A program made the translations under genes and the position numbers. This document shows positions 12,437 through 22,777 of a stretch of DNA of 64,000 nucleotides, one piece after another; positions within the stretch are counted from its first letter, which is position 1; every line of letters begins with the position of its first letter. Source of the DNA: Polytrichum commune (Eukaryota; Streptophyta; Polytrichopsida; Polytrichales; Polytrichaceae); contig OX485805.1 in NCBI GenBank assembly GCA_950295325.1, positions 39,233,501 to 39,297,500 of the forward strand, written 5' to 3'. The notes below the pieces were generated by a model that made no database searches, had not been told where the DNA came from, and saw only the letters and a list, made by a program, of their open reading frames with translations.

Positions 12437-13748
12437 GTGGATAGATCCGAGTGGCTATCACCAATAGTTATAGTACCAAAGAAGAATGGGAAGTTAAGAG
12501 TATGTGTGGATAATCGCAAATTGAATGTTGTAACAAAGTCGGATCCATTTCCGTTACCCTTCACCGAATTAATATTAGAGACAGTAGCAGGACATGAGAT
12601 CTATTCCCATCTGGATGGATTCAGTGGCTACAACCAAATCCGGATAGCACCGGAAGATCAACTCAAGACTTGTTTCATCACCGAATGGGGAGCGTTTGCG
12701 TACCGAGTGATGTCTTTCGGACTAATGAACGCACCGACTACATTTCAAAAGGCGGTAATGGAGATATTCACGGAATATTTAGACAAGTTTATAAAGATGT
12801 TCCTTGATGACTTTAGCATCTACAGAAGCAAGGATGAACATCTTCAACACATAGAGTTATGCTTACAAAAGTGTCAAGAAAATGGACTTAGCTTAAACCC
12901 GGAGAAGTGCATGATTTGGGTTACCTCGGGAAGATTATTAGGACACGTAGTATGCAAAGAAGGCCTACTTGTGGATCCTAAGAAGATTGGAGCAATTGCG
13001 TCGTTGCCACCTCCAACAAATATGAATGGATTGAGAAGATTTCTAGAAGCAGCTACATACCATAGAAGGTTTATTTGAATGTATGCCGAGATTACACGAA
13101 CATTATACTCGCTACTAAAGAAGGTGAAAAAGTGTGAATGGACAGAGGAATGCCAATGTACTTTTGAAGAAGTCAAAAAGATATAAACAACGACGCCGAT
13201 ACTTGTGTGTCTTAATTGGTCAATGGAGCTCCACATACATTGTGATGCGTCAAACGTAGCCATAGGCGCAGTGTTAGCACAAAACATTCATGGGAAAGTG
13301 GATTCCCCAATCCAGTATGCTAGTAGATTTTTAAACAGTGCGGAAAAGAATTATAGTACCACCAAGAGAGAAGCCTTAGCAATGGTCTATTCAGTACAAA
13401 AAATTTGTCACTACCTTTTGGCTAACCATTTTCGTCTTCTATGTCGATCATCAAGCCTTGTTATACTTGATCAACCGACCAGTGGTGTCAGGAAGAATTG
13501 CAAGATGGATGTTCTTACTACTAGAATACGATTTCGAGGTGGTTTATTGTCCAGGGATGAAACATGTAATGGCGGATCACTTATCTAGAATAGAAAGTGG
13601 TGAACCGGCAAAAGGTGTTGCCGACCAACTTCTAGATGCGAGTTTATTTATGGTACATATTCAACCCAAGGAAGATTGGAGATTGGCATTCGTGGAGTAT
13701 TTAACCCATGGAAGATTACTCTCACCAGAAGTCAGTGAAGAAGACTGA
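12437..13748 (+). pseudogene. Reverse transcriptase and RNase H relic
   Basis: RT motifs in order include PKKNGKLRVCVDNRKLN, the first catalytic Asp in HLDGFSGYNQI, FGLMNAPTTFQ, and the catalytic box FLDDF (about 12,801). RNase H follows from 13,205 with LHIHCDAS, then KNYSTTKREALA, a frame change near 13,440, and MADHLSRIE at its end. Stops near 13,076 and 13,184 and the frame change at 13,440-13,590 disable it. The FLDDF box differs from the YLDD of chromoviruses, including the one at 43-47 kb in this window. The enzyme would copy element RNA into DNA. Confidence 0.9.
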
Positions 13749-14045
13749 GTGAACCATATGTGCTAGATGAAGGAAAATTGAAGAGAATTAGTCGAAGTGG
13801 ACAAGTGAAGATATGCATCTTTGAAGATATTATAGAGGAGGTCATTAGTGAAGCTCATGAACAAGAAGAAATTTACCATCTTCTTCAACAAACTTGGCAC
13901 CTAGTGTTAACCACACCTTATTGGTGGCCAACATGAAGAAGGGATGTGTGGGAGTGTTGCCAAGAATGCCCAGTATGTTTAGATAGAAATGAAGGACGAA
14001 TTGAAAAAGAAAACCAGAAGAAGAACAAGGACCAACACAAGAGTT
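13655..14045 (+). pseudogene. Integrase zinc-binding segment, tandem copy 1
   Basis: After the RNase H end comes a DWR..F.EYL..GRLL phrase, then KICI, then a zinc-binding HHCC segment. Visible ligands are His in EAHEQE, His in IYHLL, and the two Cys of ECPVC after TPYWWPT. All four ligands are kept, although a stop follows WWPT. In ordinary Ty3/gypsy elements there is one such segment, directly before the integrase core. Here two further copies follow before the core. Confidence 0.7.
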
Positions 14046-14104
14046 AGGAAGAAGAATCAAACTCGAAGGGGAAAAAATATACTTTCAACCTCAAGAACCA
14101 AAGC

Positions 14105-14460
14105 AAGATAAAGATTGGAGAGTTTCATTATGTTCAATACTTGACTAATGGAACCCCTACCGAGAATGGAATGTCCAAGAGGGAATTAAGAAAGATGGCC
14201 TATTGGAGTATAACGTTCTTCATGAAAGAATGAGAGTTAAGAAAGGTCATGCCAAATGGCGAAGTGAAGATATGTATCAACGAAGAAGTAGTAAAGATTC
14301 TAGTACAAAGACTACATGATCATCAAGGAAGACATTTAAGTACGGATCTTACATGGCAACTAGCGCTCATTAGTCCATATTGGTGGCCTACCATCTACAA
14401 TGATGTATATTTTGTATGTGACATCAATTGTTATACATGCAAACAACAACGCTGAAAAGA
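14105..14460 (+). pseudogene. Integrase zinc-binding segment, tandem copy 2
   Basis: A second DWR phrase (about 14,115) is followed, after a one-base shift, by a YLTNG phrase, then KICI and an HHCC segment: RLHDHQGRH, ISPYWWPT and NCYTCK. The four metal ligands are present. The frame from 14249 is open for 68 codons and ends in a stop right after the CTC motif. The order of parts matches copy 1, so it is a tandem duplication, not a random insertion. Confidence 0.7.
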
Positions 14461-15164
14461 AGAGATTGGGGTGAGCCGTACCATTCCGGTATTAGCCACA
14501 GAAGCAATAGACCCTGGTGACTGGAGGTTACCTTATATAGAATACTTAGAAAATGGATGATTAACGGGAGAAACAACGGTGACGCAAAGATAACAAATCG
14601 CGATTGGAAGTAGATCATATTTATTAGAAGAAGACAAAACCTTGATGAAGGAAGGACCAGATGACATACGAAGGAGGTGTGTGGCATGACCACTGTCACC
14701 AAAAATTCTTCATCCTTCGATTTCGTCCTAGCCCGAGTGGAAAAGTTTATAATGACATGTAGAGATTCCTCTCTTTGTAACCCAATATATAATTCCAATC
14801 TACCCTTGGAATATACACAACTTGATTAACTCCACACTATGTAGTTTTACATTCCTTAATCTCGGACAAGGTTACATCCTTAGCCTTTTCTAATGTCCAC
14901 CCGGCCGCTTTGGCCACGCATGCCTTCAAAGATATCCCTCTTGTGAAGCGAGTCCTTACCGTCGACTCCACACTACTACATGAGTTCTCGCTTATTGATT
15001 CCATGAATTACACAAGTTTAAATATTGATAAATACTTATCACTTATTGTAGTTTTCTCCTCACGCTTCAACCACAATATTGGTTTAATGAACTAATGGTT
15101 ATCCCTAATGGAACCAAGTAAAACTTCCTTTGTTCCCCTAGACTTTACTAGCTAATAATATAAC

Positions 15165-15790
15165 TTTCCCATTACTTCTCGGAATGTCCTGAAATTTTAT
15201 CTGTAACTAGGGAGACAAAGCAAAAAACATCTCACCAATTTGTAAGCCTATCCCATTTTCTGTCCGACAGTTATGACCATTTTAGTGTGTCAGTCTACCC
15301 AGATTTCAGATTGTCATAACTTCCTTCCACGGGCTCCAAAGAACTTCAAATTTTGGGAGCAATCACAAAAACTAATTGTTTATGACCCCCTGAAATTTCA
15401 AACTATTGTCATTTTCTGCCAAAACGTTATGGCCTTTTTAGTCTGCAACTCTTGAAAACACTTCAGAATGATATATCTCCTTCTCATCTACTCGGAATGA
15501 CTTGAAATTTGTACCACAACTAGGAAACCTAAGAACAAAGCATCCCTCAAAATTTCATGCGTTTTCAAGCCTTTGTCCAGGAGTTATGCCCATTTCAGCT
15601 CGAAAATATAGGCAAAGTTCAGAATGTCATAACTGCTGGTCTAGTACTCCAAACATCCTCAGATTTTCACCATGTTTATATAAACAAGTTGTTTACTAAC
15701 CCTCTAAATTTCAACGAAGTATCTTCTTCTGCTCGAAAGTTATGCCCCTTACAACCTAGACTACTCAAAGGACCCTCTCATTTACCAACT
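15165..15790. repeat. Four ~156-bp tandem repeats within the insertion
   Basis: The phrase 'gttatg' followed by a C- and T-rich stretch recurs at 15,270, 15,426, 15,583 and 15,739, a period of 156-157 bp. A second phrase, 'tgtcataact' or a decayed form of it, follows each of the first three. Phrases such as 'gaaatttcaa' keep the same spacing. Copies are strongly diverged. Such repeats within LTRs are common in plants. Confidence 0.75.
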
Positions 15791-15886
15791 CGTGTTCCGG
15801 CAACGTGTCACTTAACAAACACATATACCCAAGAAATATGAATTCAAGTACTACAACTTGAAGCCATAAATTATCTTAAAATCATT

Positions 15887-16106
15887 CACACCCAAACTAA
15901 TTCTAAGAGGTCAAACCCTCTTCAAGGCCAACTAGCCTTGGCTCCTAACTTCAAAACCATGCATACACGTGTGCTCCTATCTTGCTTTCACACACCCAAA
16001 CTAATTCTAACAAGAGGTCAAGCCCTCTTCAAGGCTAACTAGCCTTGGCTCCTAACTTCAAAACCATGCACACACATGTGCTTCTATCTTGCTTCCACAC
16101 ACCCAC
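15887..16106. repeat. Tandem duplication, unit about 104-107 bp
   Basis: Two near-identical copies begin with 'acacccaaactaattct' (about 15,888 and 15,992) and run through 'cttggctcctaacttcaaaa' to 'tcttgctt'. They are much more alike than the 156-bp repeats, so this duplication is younger. It sits within the nested LTR-like insertion. Confidence 0.85.
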
Positions 16107-16743
16107 ACTTATAACACGTGGGGTGCCAATGAGCACGAAGGAAAGAGAGGATAAGTGAGGGAAGAATGAGCGATTATATAGTGAGTTTGAGGGGGTGAAC
16201 ACCCTCAAGGCTCACGATAAGCCTTCGAAATCTCCTCCTACTTCGTAGGCTCTCATCTTATCTCCTAAGCCTTCCTCCCTCAAATGATCAACAAAGATCC
16301 TAATTCAAACATTTAACTAACATTGGCTTTCTACCTACCACATTTTACCAAGGTATGTCCTCATACTACTTAAATCCACTCCACACAAGCCTAATGCTTC
16401 AAACTTAGTTTTCTTCAAGCTTCACTATTTTTATATTTTTGTGAATAATCATAAATCAACAAAACACCACTTGTAATGTTTTACAAGTGTTAACAACACA
16501 TGTGGACATCAATTTGGGCTCACAACCACTTACCAGCGTGATCATAGGGGAAGCATATGAGGGAATTGCGGGAGGATATTTCTCCGCCAATCTTACCCTA
16601 CACAGAATTCTAACGGCTTTATATTGGTGGCCAACAATGAAGAAAGATGTATACTTGTACTGCAAGCAGTGCGATGCGACATATGTCAAAGAATAGGGCC
16701 TAAGATATCAAAAGGAGTACACATGATGAATCATGTTATGCCA

Positions 16744-17720
16744 ATAGAAGTCTTCTAACGATGGGGTTTGGACTTTATGGGGCCTATCGAACCTCCGACA
16801 ATGTATACGAAAAATCGTTACATTATCACGGCCACGGATTATACTATCAAATGGGTAGGAGCTAGAACTCTAAAGGATCATACCGCGAAGTCCATAGAAA
16901 AGTTCTTGTATGAAGAAATCATCACGAAGTATGGATGCCCGGTGGAATTAGTGAGTGATCAAGGAAGTCATTTCATATATGACACCATAAAAATATTGAC
17001 AAAAGAATTCATGATACTACATAGGAGGTCAACAACTTATTATTCTCAAGCAAATGGGTAAGCGGAAAGTAACAACAAAATACTTAAGACAATATTAACC
17101 AAGGTAGTAAACGCAAATCATACAGATTGGAATATGAAGCTTCACATTGCATTGTGGGCCTATCGAACTGCCTACAAAGTTACCACAAAGCATTCCCCTT
17201 TCTCTTTGGTATTTGGAACAGAAGCTTTACTACCCATAGCTTATGTAGAATACAAAAAAGAAAATATTTTATCTCATGAACTACATCCGGCTTTGGAAAA
17301 ACGAATGGAGCAACTCTGAATTCTAGACTTAACAAAGAAGGAGGCTCAGAGTAACATAGAACATATGCAACTACTAAGAAAAGATAGGCATGACAAAAGA
17401 CCGAAGAAAAATAAATGCAAACATTACAATGAGAAACATGACAAGAGAACATGCGAGAATAAGGGAAGTATGGAAAAAAAAAAAAAAAAACCCCCCCATG
17501 TTTTATCCCAATCAATGGATTCTATGGCACTTAAAACAACAGAAGCCAGGACAAGGAAAATTTAAAATTAGATGGTTGAAACATTATCAAATCAAGAAGG
17601 TTTACGACAATGGTACAGTACATATTACCACTCTTAAACACCAAAAGTACAGAAGAATAAACATAAGTAAGATCAAGTCATACCATGAGCCCGAAACGGC
17701 CGTAGTATATAGTTTACAAA
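16744..17720 (+). pseudogene. Integrase catalytic core and C-terminal part
   Basis: The core has the catalytic triad by position: Asp in WGLDFMGP (about 16,771), Asp in VSDQGSHF (about 16,957), and Glu just after a stop following YYSQANG (about 17,065). LWAYRTAYK and [12 protein letters not shown] mark the end of the core. The C-terminal part (17,390-17,700) has KIRWLKHYQIKKVYDNG and ends in KIKSYHEPE. Stops at 17,059 and 17,317, and a frame change over the A16 run at 17,476-17,491, disable it. No chromodomain follows. The enzyme would join element DNA to the genome. Confidence 0.85.
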
Positions 17721-17821
17721 TACTACTATGCCGCAATTTAGAAGAAGAATTGAAAAAAAAAAAAACTAATACGGCTAAAACACTATTGCAACTAAAAAAA
17801 ATGAACGTGGCAAGCGATTAA

Positions 17822-18456
17822 CTACGAACGAAGGAAGAACCTTCATAAAATTTTACCATGGCCAAAGGTCATGAGAAGACGTAAAAATGAGTGAAAAAAA
17901 CCTTTCATTGTAAGCGGAATATATGATCAACAAATGAAGTTCGTTAATTTACAGAGAAGAAAAGTAAAAACCCTAGTAAAATTTGAAAACTTGAAACAAT
18001 ATAACAAACATAACACTCACACGAGAAAAAAAATACAAAAAAAAAACTAAACAACTTAGGGTATAACGGAATTGTCTAAGTCACAAAGTGCAAGAAGATA
18101 TAGAAGTACACCAAGTGATGATAGAGTGTTACCTAATTGGAATATTTGGTTTTTCCATCGACAAACAACAAGATTAGGGGAAAGAGGCTTTATCGAAATA
18201 TTCAACTTTGAAAGAAATAACGTTCATTCTCGAAGATGACATAGAAGAAGAATGATTAATTTGTTATATAAAAAAAAATTACATTATTAAAACGTATGAA
18301 GTAATGTTTTCTTCATTTAAAAAAAAAATTCACATTGATATTTAAATCAAACAATTTAAACCAAAATCAAGGAGATTCGAAGAAATTTGAACCAATCAAA
18401 TGATCTTAATATATTAAAAATAAAGATAGTAGATAGTAGAATATTAAATTATTTTA
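17822..18456 (+). other. Non-coding 3' part of the gypsy element, then AT-rich sequence
   Basis: After the integrase end I see no frame of note. The purine-rich character up to about 18,270 resembles the upstream internal region, so it is probably the element's 3' untranslated part. Base composition then changes to very AT-rich. A clear polypurine tract and 3' LTR start were not found. Confidence 0.4.
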
Positions 18457-19309
18457 AATATAATTTTTTTTCAACAAGTAATTTTTTAATTGGATAGGGT
18501 TTAGAATTAACCTTATATATGTTTGAAGAAAAAATTAGATTTAAAAAGATTTTAAAAAAAAACTTATAAGCTTTTAAATCTAAAATCAATGAAATAGTGA
18601 TGAAGTGAGAAATTATTGGTCAATTTTTGCAAATGAATAATTAATCATGTGCGTTTTTTCAAGGCGATCCATAGGTGCGTGAATTTTAAGAAAATTCCTT
18701 GATATGCAAAAGTTATGAGCGAAAAATGAGTGTTGGAGGGCACTTCAAACAACAACCCTTGAAGGACGATTTCGGAGTCAATGCGGCATCAATTGGAAAT
18801 TGTGACATATAAAAATTGAGCATACTTCAAAGACGAATCCAATGGTGGAAGGTACGGCTTCCAATGAAATATCACCTACAACCCAATTTGATAATTAGAA
18901 AAAGTTATAATAAAAAAACTAATATGCCTAATCTACATCATTGGATTCGTTTTTGTAAGGTACTCAATTTTTATATATCACAATCTCCAACTGATGCCGA
19001 ATTGACTCCGAAATCATCTTTCAAAAGTTGTTGTTCCAAATGCCTTCCAGCATGTGTTTTTCGCTCATAACTTTTACATTTCAAGGCAGTTTTTTGCAAT
19101 TCACCCACCAATGGATTTGCCTTAGAAAAGCGTACAAGGTCGACTACTCGCTCACAAGAAATGACCAAGATTTGCTCACTTCATCACTATTTCATCAATT
19201 TCAGATTTAAAAAATCTATCTTAACCTAATTTTTGCTTCAAACATGTATAAAGTTAATACTTAACCCTATCCAACTAAAAAAATTCCTTATTGAAATAAT
19301 TTTTTACAC
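18457..19309. repeat. Long foldback (inverted repeat) of about 850 bp
   Basis: The left arm (about 18,457-18,845) is an imperfect reverse complement of the right arm (18,938-19,309), with a 92-base loop. Matching phrases include 'ttggatagggtt' (18,490) with 'aaccctatccaa' (19,263), 'tgaaatagtgatgaagtgag' (18,591) with its complement near 19,177-19,196, and 'gacgaatccaatg' (18,832) with 'cattggattcg' (18,938). By eye the arms are roughly four-fifths identical. A transcript would fold into a hairpin of more than 350 pairs, a natural source of small RNAs. Target-site duplicates were not identified. No coding frame makes sense within it. Confidence 0.85.
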
Positions 19310-19365
19310 TTGAAGTCTAGGTGAGCTTCTTCATTGTACCGTACATGTAATGGTTGCTATATACG

Positions 19366-19622
19366 GATCCATAACAATATATTGTCAATCCATAATAATA
19401 TAGAGTCACTCCATAATATAAACCCTGACACTCCATATAATATACTGTCACTCCACAACATAATGTTAATCACTCTATAACATAATGTTTGTCACAACAC
19501 GCACCCTAGTGTCATTCCATAAGAATATAGTATCACTTTATAACAATATAGTGTCACTCCATAACAATATAGTGTCACCATAATACAATGTCACCATAAT
19601 GTGTGTCACTCCATAATATGTT
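19366..19622. repeat. Minisatellite with 'gtcactccataacaatata' unit
   Basis: A unit of about 20-30 bases built on 'gtcactccataacaatata' recurs about ten times with changes and small indels. It ends near 19,620 and lies between the foldback and the GC-richer block. There are no unique spacers between identical repeats, so it is not a CRISPR-like array. Confidence 0.85.
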
Positions 19623-19799
19623 TTATATCACACCACAATGTACTGCAACAAATTGAATACACAAATACAATATTAAATCCTTAAAGTCGACAATTTATAA
19701 TAGAGATCCAAAAAGTAAACTTTATATATATAAACATAATAGAAATTAGGTACAATAATATATACTCACAATAACTATATATAATAATATGCTAAACTC

Positions 19800-21010
19800 C
19801 GTACATGCTCCCCCCATCTAACTCCATGGAGCCTCGTATAATGACGAGTTGCACCGACCCTATCAACGTATACTCCGGTCTTGGGTAGATACCCATGATT
19901 GAAAGCCCTCATAAGCATCAACCCAAGAATGTTCCTATCCCTCACAGTACTATGCAGATATCACTTAGCGTGATCCAAGAAATCATGTATCAGTGGCCGC
20001 TCGGCTTCGGCATCCAACTCCCAACCGTCGTACTTGAACTCCGAAACCGCCATCACCACAACTTGTCGCCGCTCCGCAGCATGCCACGCTCGTGCCGCTC
20101 GAAGCTGCTGCCGCATAAACTTTTCGCTCCAGCCTATAGACTAGCGTGCGAAAGTCAATGCGCTCTAAAGTCGAATGCTCGGGATGCACTCGTCCATCCC
20201 ATATAACACTACCACGAAACTGGATACCTCGAGATGGCACGAATCCACAAACTGCTCGATGGGGATGACGCGCGTTACAAACCCACCCCTAACGCAACTT
20301 CGATATCCCCAAATTTAAAGAGATCCAACGAGCTACAAAGGTATCGTCCGTCTCTGACCCTCTCAGTCTGCACACTCAGCTCAACTTTAATACCACCGAG
20401 ACGACTACTACGCTTTGCCTTGTTCAGATTCTCCCATCCCATAATCAAAGCTCTAAGCTGAGTAGCCTTAGTCCTCATCGTCCGGACGGTGCTGGGCATA
20501 TCGTCCAACATCTGACGCTGGAGAACTTACAGAATCTCATGACACAACTCCTGATAGATCTTGATCCTCGGGATGCGCACATCGATAGCAGGGTTCAGGC
20601 TCACTGAGCCTAACCCCTCAATGTCGCACATCTCGTGGACAAGACCCTCTACAGAGCGATGATTCATCTGCTCAGCATCGCTGAACCCGATCAACACTAT
20701 GTCGTCTGTGTTGATCCGTAATCAAATGAGTTCTTCCCCTCATTAACGGAAGAACCCATCTGATCACGGTATCGACCGATATAATGATCGATAATCGTCT
20801 CGGCACTCGCTAGGTCCCTCTTCATACCGAAGAAAAACACCCTACAACACCGAACACCCAAGACGTACAGACAATTTGACAAGGCTCCTATCGGCACGTT
20901 CATATGATTTCGTGATAACAAGTGACAATCACGACTCGGAGTGAACGTGAGTCCCCAGGCCTTGCGCAGCATGACGATCTCGTCTCGAAAGTTGCGCACC
21001 TCGTCCTAAG
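19800..21010 (-). pseudogene. Unrecognised coding fossil in a GC-richer block
   Basis: This block is markedly richer in G and C than the flanks, which are about 70-75% AT by eye. On the minus strand it reads as a series of frames linked by shifts and stops: 20,999-20,697 (100 codons, starting after EVRNFRDEIVMLRKAWGLTF), 20,700-20,520 in another frame (with LNPAIDVRIPRIKIYQELC), 20,511-20,275 (78 codons), then frames to about 19,800 with AERRQVVVMAVSEFKYDG and DHAK. The amino-acid pattern looks like real decayed protein, mostly helical, with neither zinc nor DDE motifs. I do not recognise it. Options are an old retroelement gag, a captured host gene, or an integrated viral gene. Confidence 0.45.
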
Positions 21011-22520
21011 TACTCCCAACATAAACCCGAACTACTAAAAGATCAAATATAACGTGTAGCCAATCATCGAACTCAAGACTATCTTTGATCCTAATCACCC
21101 TAAATCCAACGGTCTTGATTTTTTCAAACATTTGATCCAACGGGTAAATTAATTAATTCTCATAAATTATAGAATATCTCTAATAATATAAAGAATAATT
21201 AAAAGAATTTTACGTACACGTGCTTAGTAATTTGTTTTACGTATTCGATTAAAAATTATTTTTGGTTTAATACGAGTTCATTTTAAGATAGCACTAGTCA
21301 ATGTAACTAACCATATTCAAATCCATGGTAGTCAAGATTTAATACCAATATCTTATGTAACCCGCATCTACAACTAGATATTTCAAAATCTAGTATCCAC
21401 CTATATATTAAATAATCTTCATAACTTATTTCTTTGTTTTTGTAAATTGTTGGTCTTAATTTAATCAATATGATTATATCATAATTTTTCAACATGATAA
21501 ATAAAACAAAGTGAAAAAATAATCTTCATAATTCTTTAAAAAAAGTTTATAAATGTTTTCAAAATATATTTGATTTTATGTTGTAATAAGATTTAATCTT
21601 GTATGGATATAAGAACAAATATTCTATTCATATATAGTGATAAAAACGAATGTTATTTTTACAAAATTTCATAAATTGAACAAATATGCATTTTAATTAT
21701 CTTTCACGAATCAAAAAATATTATACATTAATAAGTTAAAATTTTCATATATTTTTTATAAGGTACAGTATTGGTATTTGGACGAATACATTTTTATTCA
21801 TCTATTTGAATATTTAGTATTTATTTATGTTGAATGATGATTAAAAAAACTAATATCGACATTAAAAAAATTTAACATATATTAAAAAAATTTAACATTA
21901 TATTATATAAAAATTAAATATTTTAAATTCATCATATTTGTTTAAGATTTTTAAATAATTTAGATATTTATAAGTTTACTAATTATAAAATTTTAAAATG
22001 TGGCTATTAATTTACGAGTCCAATTTTTAATACATGGACTGTGAAATTGGTAGGAAAAATGGAATGCAAATTCAAATTAATTGAAATCCAATACAGATTT
22101 AATTTCTTCTATATTCTAATCAGCATTGCAATCGACATCATCTGTTTATGTACGAAAATTCGTGAACCTTTGCTGCAAAATCTTGCGCCTGCAGAGGATG
22201 GAGTTTTTTCTTCCAAAACCTTTGCAGGCTACTTAACATCAAAGAATCGCCCAACGTTTCAATTTGAAATCCTCTGGTTTGCTAATAATCGCAAGCAAAT
22301 AGGGGTTTTATGAATCCTCATATGATCTCAACTACATCTGTTACATTCAAAAATGAAAAGAAAAATTAGTAATGAATGAAAAAATAATAAAATTCACTTC
22401 CGAACGAAAGGTAGCTAACTTACATGATCCTTCTCCCATTCGGCCATCGAAGTCTTCTGCATTTTCGAGACAAGTATGGTCACGGCAAATGTGAATGAAA
22501 TTTAAACAATTAAGAGAACG
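21011..22520. other. Very AT-rich stretch, no gene recognised
   Basis: Composition is extreme AT from about 21,120 to 22,040. A plus-strand frame at 22,041-22,313 (90 codons) has one hydrophobic patch but no known motif and is probably chance. The right end approaches the second LTR copy, whose start is uncertain. Confidence 0.4.
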
Positions 22521-22777
22521 AAATCATGATGAAATGTACAACACAAAGGAGTGAGTGAACTTGAGAAATTCAAGCACGAGTGATTGACCATTGAAAGTGA
22601 GAAGTTTAATATGTAAGAGAGTTGTTGACATGCAAGACAAATTATAAAGAAAAAAAAAAAAAAAACAGATAAAAGAAGACAAAAATTGTGTGTGAAAACA
22701 ACTAAAATATTACAAATTAATCTTAAAATATTTCTTCAAATTTGTTGATCACATAACTCCCTTTACAAAAAAAAAGA

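Larger units (their letters stand above)
14685..16500. mobile_element. LTR-like insertion (1,816 bp) nested in the integrase
   Basis: The block is flanked by the 5-bp direct repeat TGTGG (14,680-14,684 and 16,501-16,505). Joining 14,684 to 16,506 keeps the integrase frame exactly, which fixes the borders. There are no terminal inverted repeats and no coding domain, so a solo LTR is the best reading. The ends are CATGACC...AACAACACA, and on the minus strand TGTGTTG...GGTCATG, so the usual TG...CA ends are not both present. A 9-bp-arm hairpin lies at 16,468-16,489 just inside the right end. Internal tandem repeats are listed separately. Strand is undetermined. Confidence 0.8.
14505..16695 (+). 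pseudogene. Integrase zinc-binding segment, copy 3, split by an insertion
   Basis: A third DWR..YIEYLENG phrase starts at about 14,519 and runs to RRRCV at 14,682. It is then interrupted by foreign DNA (14,685-16,500 plus a 5-bp duplicate) and resumes in the same frame at 16,506. The part after the break has EAYEG, AGGYF, ALYWWPTMKKDV and KQCDATY. Both His ligands have become Tyr and the last Cys has become Tyr, so three of the four zinc ligands are gone in the copy next to the integrase core. The losses fit C-to-T decay. Confidence 0.75.
7243..18270 (+). mobile_element. Degenerate non-chromoviral Ty3/gypsy retrotransposon, internal region
   Basis: Domains run in the Ty3/gypsy order: an unrecognised duplicated N-terminal domain, gag with zinc knuckles, aspartic protease, reverse transcriptase, RNase H, integrase zinc-binding segment and integrase DDE core. 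All frames carry several stops and shifts, so it cannot be autonomous. Many lesions look like C-to-T changes (His to Tyr, Gln or Trp to stop), as expected of methylated, silenced DNA. No chromodomain was seen after the integrase. The FLDD-type RT box and DGG-type protease site argue against a chromovirus; the exact clade is unresolved. The own 3' LTR is either lost or is the diverged LTR near 22.5-25.1 kb. A 1.8-kb insertion splits the integrase region. Confidence 0.9.

Noticed and set aside
14685..16500. Helitron, because of the hairpin near the right end
   Set aside because: There is no CTRR end after the hairpin, insertion is not between A and T, and a 5-bp duplication is present, which Helitrons do not make.
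19366..19622. CRISPR-like array
   Set aside because: Repeats are diverged and spacers are not unique; this is a minisatellite in plant DNA.
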